NCBI GenBank assembly: GCA_016286055.1 | Contig: JAEERW010000005.1 | Span: 1-64,000 of the forward strand | From: Bacteroidales bacterium | GTDB taxonomy: Bacteria; Bacteroidota; Bacteroidia; Bacteroidales; UBA3824 | Reading direction: 5' to 3' | DNA length: 64,000 bases | Shown here: positions 59,212 through 64,000 of the stretch, piece by piece | How positions within the stretch are numbered: position 1 is the first letter of the stretch | Layout of the letters: each line of letters starts with the position of its first letter | Position numbers and translations under genes: made by a program | Notes under the pieces: model-generated | What the model was told of the DNA's origin: nothing | Databases searched by the model: none | What the model saw: the letters and a program-made list of their open reading frames with translations, nothing else

Positions 59212-60270
59212 TCATTCTTTTTTGTAATAGGGCATATTTTGTTTCCAATAGAGTTCTTCTTGTAAACATTTTTTATAAGTAGATTCAAGGAAAGGAACTA
59301 TATATTGTTTATTTTCAATAATCTCTTTAGATATTTTTTTACAAACTTTAAAGTTATTATAATTAACATCTCTCAGTTTATCAATTAAGTCAGATGTTTT
59401 GATATAGAAATCAGTGTGTTGATAATTAGTAAAACCCGGATACCACATCCACCAAGAGTTTTTCTCGTAACCAAATATTTTGACATTAAAAGGCATTTCT
59501 TTAAAGTCTAATAAAGAAACATACTCTAAATAATCCTTATCAATACATTTAATTAACAATCTAATCGCCTCACTTTTATATTGTCGCAAATAATTATAAG
59601 TTTCACTTCCACATATATTGTTATCTAATTCGGATTCTAAAAATTGAATTACTTCCGGACAATCTACGTTCAATAGATACTGAAAAGGAAAATCCCTTGT
59701 ACTGCATCCTGAAGCCTTCCAATAATATAACATTTTGTCGTATACTTCTGGATAGCGTGAATATGCAATAATATTTTTAAGGCTATAAGGAACATTCCAA
59801 GTACCACGTTTTTTTATATTTTCTTGAAAACTGTTTTCTTCCTCGTATACACAAAGTGAATCATAATATTGTGCAAACAATTGTTTATCGTTTAATACAC
59901 TATCGACAAATGCTTTTTTATAATTATGTTCTAAATAACCTTCCAAAGACATGCGTTTTTTATCATCTGGTTTATTTTCATAATATTGCCTTATTCCTTT
60001 TGCTGTATACCTTGCCCATCCTATTGAATCGTTGAAAAGATTGATGAGAATATGTTTTAAACTATCATTGAAATAGAAATCTTTTTCGTCAGTCCACGGT
60101 TCAAATTTTAAAACTACAGGATCTGATTTCCTATCATAATCAAAACATGCGAATAGATCGTCCGCTTGTTGTAAATAATGTAACAGACTGTCAGACGATA
60201 TCTTTATATTCTGACCAAATCCATTTATACCAAATATCATTATAGCAAATAATACAAATATTTTTCTCAT
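59212..60270 (-). CDS. Exported unknown protein, immunity candidate
   Basis: A 352-residue protein with signal peptide (IFVLFAIMIFGINGFGQ, cleavage about residue 19). It is helical, with many short helices (LLHYLQQADDLFACFDYD, VIQFLESELDNN, SEAIRLLIKCIDKDYLEY), suggestive of HEAT-like packing. Its ATG overlaps the stop of a toxin-like tail (ATGA at 60267-60270), the arrangement expected of an immunity gene following its toxin. No family recognised; AT-rich. Confidence 0.65.
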   Translation of the reverse strand: MRKIFVLFAIMIFGINGFGQNIKISSDSLLHYLQQADDLFACFDYDRKSDPVVLKFEPWTDEKDFYFNDSLKHILINLFNDSIGWARYTAKGIRQYYENKPDDKKRMSLEGYLEHNYKKAFVDSVLNDKQLFAQYYDSLCVYEEENSFQENIKKRGTWNVPYSLKNIIAYSRYPEVYDKMLYYWKASGCSTRDFPFQYLLNVDCPEVIQFLESELDNNICGSETYNYLRQYKSEAIRLLIKCIDKDYLEYVSLLDFKEMPFNVKIFGYEKNSWWMWYPGFTNYQHTDFYIKTSDLIDKLRDVNYNNFKVCKKISKEIIENKQYIVPFLESTYKKCLQEELYWKQNMPYYKKE

Positions 60271-60383
60271 TTTACATTAATAAATTGATTTTTAAACCAA
60301 GATTTTCTTTTTAAATTATAATCCATAAAATTATTGGTGGATTCACCGCCAGTCTTTTCCCCTTCAGGTTTGTCTTTTACGAA
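60267..60383 (-). pseudogene. Displaced C-terminal tail of a metzincin-like polymorphic toxin (38 residues)
   Basis: An open frame without a start, after a stop at 60384-60386, reads KDKPEGEKTGGESTNNFMDY then NLKRKSWFKNQF and ends in a TGA that overlaps the ATG of the next gene. The NNFMDY segment matches the sister fragment at 61736-61864 and resembles the Met-turn of metzincin proteases, followed by an aromatic W-F/Y-x-x-Q segment as in metallopeptidase toxin C-termini. It has no catalytic HExxH part, so it is a remnant. Confidence 0.55.
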
Positions 60384-60421
60384 TCAACAGTGCTACTATG
60401 CACATAAATTGACCGGTGGTT

Positions 60422-60517
60422 TAACTATCTTTTCGGGGTAAAGATAGTTATTTTTTTGATTTATCAGCAATTATCACAAGATTTTTTTTCCCCCGCCAAG
60501 GCGGCGGGCTTTTTTTT
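60422..60517 (+). terminator. Two hairpins with plus-strand T-runs in an otherwise empty gap
   Basis: TAACTATCTTT and AAAGATAGTTA (60422-60432, 60440-60450) form a perfect 11-bp stem followed by seven Ts; CCCGCC and GGCGGG (60492-60497, 60503-60508) form a second stem followed by eight Ts. Both look like intrinsic terminators on the plus strand although no plus-strand gene is upstream. On the minus strand the first contains TATCTTTAC, a possible promoter box for the genes below. Confidence 0.5.
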
Positions 60518-60559
60518 AAACAAAAATTTAAACGAATTAAAAGGAATGAAAAAGAATTT

Positions 60560-61681
60560 TTATGCTCTTAAATTAGGATTTACTTCTAATTTATCGATAT
60601 TCTCTTCCAACCACTTAGCAACTGGCTCGCATTTGGGTAATAGAGAGGAGTCTTCTACATCAATAAAAATAGATCCTTCAAAGGGAATTTCCATATTAAA
60701 ATAATCCCAAGAAAGAAGATCCCTTAAATTTGCAAGTTTAAAAAACATACCATCAACTTCAATATTTTTACGATCTCGTTTCTTTTTTGCACCAAAATTA
60801 TAAAAGGTATTATGTGTTCGACCTTCAAATCTTAGCCCTTGTATTATTGTTTCAAAACTTTTATGAGTATTAATAAATGCTAATTGATGAGTACTTATGC
60901 ATTTTGTATTCAACATTTTTTCTATTATTTCATCTTCATATTTAGTTACACCTAATCTGGCTAAATGTGTCAAGATTCTTTCATTATCAGGATATTGTTT
61001 AACATATTCTTCCATAAAGGGTATCGCTTCATATATATACAACCAAGCGCATAATTCAGAAAGTTCTTCAAATCCATAACAAACAGGTTGCTTTAGACTT
61101 TCGGAATATCTTCTCATTTGATAATTTGTTAAACTATCCCGCGCATAAGATAAACTTACAAGAGTAGTGTCAACATCTCTAAAATCTAATAAGTATTCAT
61201 CTGTATACAAACTGGTAAAATATCGTTTCTTTTTTGTTATTAACACTTTTAATTCTTTTTCATTATATGGTTTATTTGCCATCAAATATAAAATTTTTGC
61301 TTTGATAGTATCATCCATATCAGATGGTTGAATTGGGAATCGACTACCTGCAAAACCTAAACGATAAAAATCTAAACAGAGATTTAATGCTTTTTTTCTT
61401 ATCTCTTTATCATCATGAGATAATATATGATATAATATATATGCTACACCTTCAGAATTGTTATAAATAACAGAATCTGTATCATAATTTGATAAATAAT
61501 CAAGTGCTTGCAATATCGATTGTTTATCAAAACTTCTTATATACTCAGCATTTTCATGTTGAAAAAAGTTAATATGATTTACCAAACCGTTGTAAATAAA
61601 AGTATGCAATGTGGTATCGGTCTGTGAAAATAATCCTAAAGGAATTATTATGAATATTATCGATAACAATTTAAGTTTCAT
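60560..61681 (-). CDS. Exported unknown protein, immunity candidate
   Basis: A 373-residue protein with signal peptide (LKLLSIIFIIIPLGLFSQ, cleavage about residue 20). Mature part helical (QSILQALDYLSNYD, KEIRKKALNLCLDFYRLG, FEELSELCAWLYIYEAIPFMEEYVKQYP) with repeated helical pairs like HEAT arrays. It starts about 55 bp after the toxin-like tail at 61736. ATG 61681 (MKLKLL) is chosen over an in-frame TTG. The layout parallels the gene at 59212. No family recognised. Confidence 0.65.
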   Translation of the reverse strand: MKLKLLSIIFIIIPLGLFSQTDTTLHTFIYNGLVNHINFFQHENAEYIRSFDKQSILQALDYLSNYDTDSVIYNNSEGVAYILYHILSHDDKEIRKKALNLCLDFYRLGFAGSRFPIQPSDMDDTIKAKILYLMANKPYNEKELKVLITKKKRYFTSLYTDEYLLDFRDVDTTLVSLSYARDSLTNYQMRRYSESLKQPVCYGFEELSELCAWLYIYEAIPFMEEYVKQYPDNERILTHLARLGVTKYEDEIIEKMLNTKCISTHQLAFINTHKSFETIIQGLRFEGRTHNTFYNFGAKKKRDRKNIEVDGMFFKLANLRDLLSWDYFNMEIPFEGSIFIDVEDSSLLPKCEPVAKWLEENIDKLEVNPNLRA

Positions 61682-61735
61682 AATGTACAATCTATAATTT
61701 TGTTTGACAATTTAATATTTTATATCATCTGGATT

Positions 61736-61864
61736 CTATATCCTCCATTGGAAATACCAAAAACGAGTCATATTTTTAGCCCCACTATAATCCATAAAAT
61801 TATTAGTAATGTGCTTTTTATTACCCTTACTATCAAGTTCATAATTGTCCGCTAAGATAACCAT
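61736..61864 (-). pseudogene. Displaced C-terminal tail of a metzincin-like polymorphic toxin (42 residues)
   Basis: An ATG-initiated frame of 42 codons reads ADNYELDSKGNKKHITNNFM, then DYSGAKNMTRFWYFQWRI, stop. NNFMDYS resembles the metzincin Met-turn (xxMDYS) and the RFWYFQW tail matches the aromatic end common in metallopeptidase toxin domains. The zinc-binding half is absent. It is directly 5' of the secreted protein gene at 60560 and shares its NNFMDY motif with the fragment at 60267. The ATG may be fortuitous. Confidence 0.6.
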
Positions 61865-61907
61865 TTTTTTCTTCAGAAAAAATTATTTCGTACCGTGTGT
61901 CGCCGTT

Positions 61908-61993
61908 TTATCACCGAATTAAACGAATAAAACGAAAAACCTTTATTAACCAAAAAATTATAAATCAACAAGTTGAATTATAATTTGGCGAAT
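61908..61993. repeat. 86-bp dispersed direct repeat, copy 2
   Basis: Differs from copy 1 (59021-59106) by a single base. It lies just upstream (minus-strand sense) of the toxin-tail fragment. The following 250 bp (61994-62244) have no gene; only a TGCCACT/AGTGGCA hairpin (62023-62029, 62047-62053) is visible. Confidence 0.9.
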
Positions 61994-62244
61994 GGAACGA
62001 ATACAAATTAATGTGTGGTTTCTGCCACTGAAACTCTCCTTGCCATAGTGGCAATACAGAGGGACACCCGCTTTTTGAAGGGGTCTTTTCAATTTGTACA
62101 ATATCCTGTTTGTCAAGGTTTTATTGATATCCAATAAAAGGGTTGAAAACATTGTTTTATATTGCTATGTGTATTGGTTAATTCGTTTGTGAGGTTGTTT
62201 ATCTGAAAAGAACTATAATATTGGTTTCAATTAATATAATCAAA

Positions 62245-63126
62245 TCATTTATATTTTTCTATTTCCTCGTGAGACGGCAGCCAATTGATAACACGGTTAA
62301 CATCAGGATACTTTTTTGATACTTTCATTATTACAGTATCTCCAATTTCTATTTTGCGGAAAACATCAAAATATGCTTCATTGTTACGTTTTACATAATA
62401 TGCCGTAAACATTCCTTTTTTGATTCCGACAAGTATTATTCCCCAAGTTTTCTTATTGGAAGGCCAATCATTTTTTACAGATTTACGAATCACATAGCCT
62501 AATGAAATGTATGATTGAGCAAGAGCATCATCAACTTGTTTTTGTATTAATTTTTTTATTTCTTGCTCCCTTTCCTTGGTTGTCTTATAGTTACTATATT
62601 TGTGGTAAACAGCCTTGTAGGTTTCGTCGGGGAGCCTTTGTAAATAATCTTGCACCTCAGGTATTATTTGTGATGGTTCTAATTTTAAATCGCGGTAACA
62701 CTCCTCCGGCAAAATGCCTAAATCAATGGCTTCGACAGTGTCGATACGCTTAAAATGGTCATCGACATCTGGCCCCCGATAAAAGCCTGTAGAAAACACT
62801 TCAACATCTATACCATCAATAGATAATGGATAATCATATTTAGGGTAGAATTTCCATTCACCTATATATGTATTCGAATCTTTGTTATGCATATGGTAGC
62901 AACAAAAACCTTCATATTTATATTTATTTGATGTGGTGTCGTTGCAATAATGCAAAAAACTACCGTCTGCGTTTATAAGTACATAATGCAAAACGCCTTT
63001 TTCCAAACTATTTTTGTGTAGATATACGCCTACACAGTCTTCCTCTTCTATTGATGAAAAGCACGAAACCATAGACATCAAAAGAATCAAGACAATTACG
63101 ATTCTATTTAAAAATTGGTTCATCAT
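62245..63126 (-). CDS. Hypothetical lipoprotein in accessory island
   Basis: A 293-residue protein with signal peptide and lipobox MVSCFSS (Cys about 22). Mature part begins with a strand-rich domain (GVYLHKNSLEKGVLHYVLIN, YIGEWKFYPKYDYPLSIDG) and continues into a helical segment rich in Lys/Glu (TTKEREQEIKKLIQKQVDDA) and a final beta domain (KTWGIILVGIKKGMFTAYYVK, KIEIGDTVIMKVSKKYPD). ATG 63126 is chosen; an AACTTTG promoter-like box precedes it. No family recognised. Confidence 0.65.
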   Translation of the reverse strand: MMNQFLNRIVIVLILLMSMVSCFSSIEEEDCVGVYLHKNSLEKGVLHYVLINADGSFLHYCNDTTSNKYKYEGFCCYHMHNKDSNTYIGEWKFYPKYDYPLSIDGIDVEVFSTGFYRGPDVDDHFKRIDTVEAIDLGILPEECYRDLKLEPSQIIPEVQDYLQRLPDETYKAVYHKYSNYKTTKEREQEIKKLIQKQVDDALAQSYISLGYVIRKSVKNDWPSNKKTWGIILVGIKKGMFTAYYVKRNNEAYFDVFRKIEIGDTVIMKVSKKYPDVNRVINWLPSHEEIEKYK

Positions 63127-63225
63127 ATTCAATTACAAAGTTGAAATTTTGTATTATGGTTCTCATTTTTACGTTTTCTGTTTCTTCGAGGCGAAGTAAG
63201 GTATTAAAAATCAAATTACCAAATG

Positions 63226-64000
63226 TTATTTATTCTTTTTGCTAAAAATATCCTTCTTCTTCAAGCACATAACCGGCAGCACCAGCACCACGCCTACAAG
63301 CGACATTACCAAGCCGCCGATGGTGCCTACTGCCATTGGAAACCAAAAGCCTTCTGCCTCAGACCCTACTATAAAGGGTACAAAGCCGAGCGCAGTGCTG
63401 AGGACGGTGAGCATTATGGGTACAATTTTTACGTTAAAGGCTTTAAAATAGGCAGTTGCGGGTTTCATTCGCCGCTTGTATTTTTTAAACTCGTTGACAA
63501 TATAGATACTTGCGTTTACCGTGATGCCGCACAAAAGCACCATTGCCGCAAATCCTCCTATGTCGAACTTGATAGAAAAGAGGTAAAACGCCAAAAACAG
63601 CCCGATATACGACACAGGAATAATGCCGATTATGGCAAACGGATAGCGCAACGAATCAAATAGCACCGCCGTAACAAACACAATAACAGCAAGTATGAGG
63701 GCAAGCAAAATGTAATGTTTGGCTTCGTTGGGCCGCCACCAATAATAAGATTGGTTGTAACTAATAGAATAGCCCACAGGCAAACGCAGGCGATAAATAG
63801 AATCAGCCTCGGCAGAAACCTTGCCGCCCATCACCGACGAACCAATATATTCGTATTGGAGACAAAGTTGGTATTGTTGGTTTTTCTTAACTATCTGGTC
63901 TGCTGCTTGTTGCTTGCTAATTTCGCACAGTTCCGAAATCTTATAATGCCGTCCGCCAATCTCCACGGGATGGTTGAGCAGCCACCAAAGGTTGTACTCC
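63226..64000 (-). CDS. RND efflux transporter permease, C-terminal part
   Basis: Partial: the frame is open to the right edge of the window, so only the last 250 or so residues are seen. A periplasmic stretch (LWWLLNHPVEIGG, KNQQYQLCLQYEYIG) leads into membrane helices ILLALILAVIVFVTAVLFDS, FAIIGIIPVSYIGLFLAFYL, FAAMVLLCGITVNASIYIVNEF, MLTVLSTALGFVPFI and GGLVMSLVGVVLVLPVM. The VNASIYIVNEFKK and TVLSTALGFVPF signatures are those of the AcrB/CzcA last helices. It exports drugs or metals with an adaptor and TolC-type channel located outside the window. Confidence 0.92.
   Translation of the reverse strand, partial: EYNLWWLLNHPVEIGGRHYKISELCEISKQQAADQIVKKNQQYQLCLQYEYIGSSVMGGKVSAEADSIYRLRLPVGYSISYNQSYYWWRPNEAKHYILLALILAVIVFVTAVLFDSLRYPFAIIGIIPVSYIGLFLAFYLFSIKFDIGGFAAMVLLCGITVNASIYIVNEFKKYKRRMKPATAYFKAFNVKIVPIMLTVLSTALGFVPFIVGSEAEGFWFPMAVGTIGGLVMSLVGVVLVLPVMCLKKKDIFSKKNK

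Noticed and set aside
63104-63211. About 35-codon frame after the RND gene overlapping the lipoprotein start, with protein-like composition
   Set aside because: No start, no motif and it spans the promoter of the next gene; unlike the two toxin tails it shares nothing with another fragment.

Overview
The window looks like chromosomal DNA from an uncultured or little-studied member of the Bacteroidales (Bacteroidetes). The evidence is promoters with a TAnnTTTG -7 box and a TTTG/TTG box about 19-20 bases upstream, weak or absent Shine-Dalgarno sequences, low GC (roughly 40% by eye), and families typical of this phylum (DUF2490, DUF4956, DUF4250, PepD-type C69 dipeptidase, SpoIIE phosphatases with TPR sensors, DUF4143 ATPases). 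No rRNA, cas genes, transposase or oriC is visible; there is one tRNA, Arg(CCU).

Layout. 1-5.9 kb is a defence-like accessory segment: the start of hsdS, hsdM, a complex hairpin element, two divergent AAA+/DUF4143 ATPases sharing a control region of 33-bp phased repeats, and a PUA-like/NADAR protein. 5.9-9 kb holds dnaX-recF. 8.8-12.8 kb is a four-gene cell-surface operon (DUF4353 lipoprotein, VTC domain, DUF4956, DUF2490). 13-24.8 kb is mixed housekeeping: flippase, two GtrA proteins, SlyD, tRNA-Arg, methionine aminopeptidase, a hybrid histidine kinase, a sirtuin, a CYTH protein, and ParA with a small partner. 24.8-38.6 kb is mostly envelope and peptide or amino-acid handling: an acidic-tailed membrane protein, an M1 peptidase, a HExxH/beta-propeller/barrel protein, an FtsE-like ATPase, DUF389, C69 dipeptidase, a DAACS symporter and RibH. 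38.6-42.2 kb has an M43 protease gene, a third DUF4143 ATPase with its own 33-bp phased repeats, and a truncated frameshifted duplicate of the M43 gene. 42.2-55.3 kb is core: a Rel-family (p)ppGpp synthetase, gyrB, guaB, rarA, a TPR/SpoIIE phosphatase, a radical SAM/lipoprotein pair, and tatC-tatA. 55.4-63.1 kb is an AT-rich accessory island of secreted or lipoprotein genes of unknown function, with displaced toxin C-terminal tails and an 86-bp direct repeat. The window ends in an RND efflux permease gene.

Two signals stand out. First, each control region of a DUF4143 ATPase gene carries three short direct repeats at exactly 33-bp spacing. The repeat sequence differs between loci, but the period is the same, and in two cases the array abuts the -33 box. 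Second, the island at 59-62 kb contains two short open frames with the same NNFMDY motif (resembling the Met-turn of metzincin proteases), each directly 5' of a secreted unknown protein. This is the layout expected of orphan polymorphic-toxin tails followed by immunity genes.
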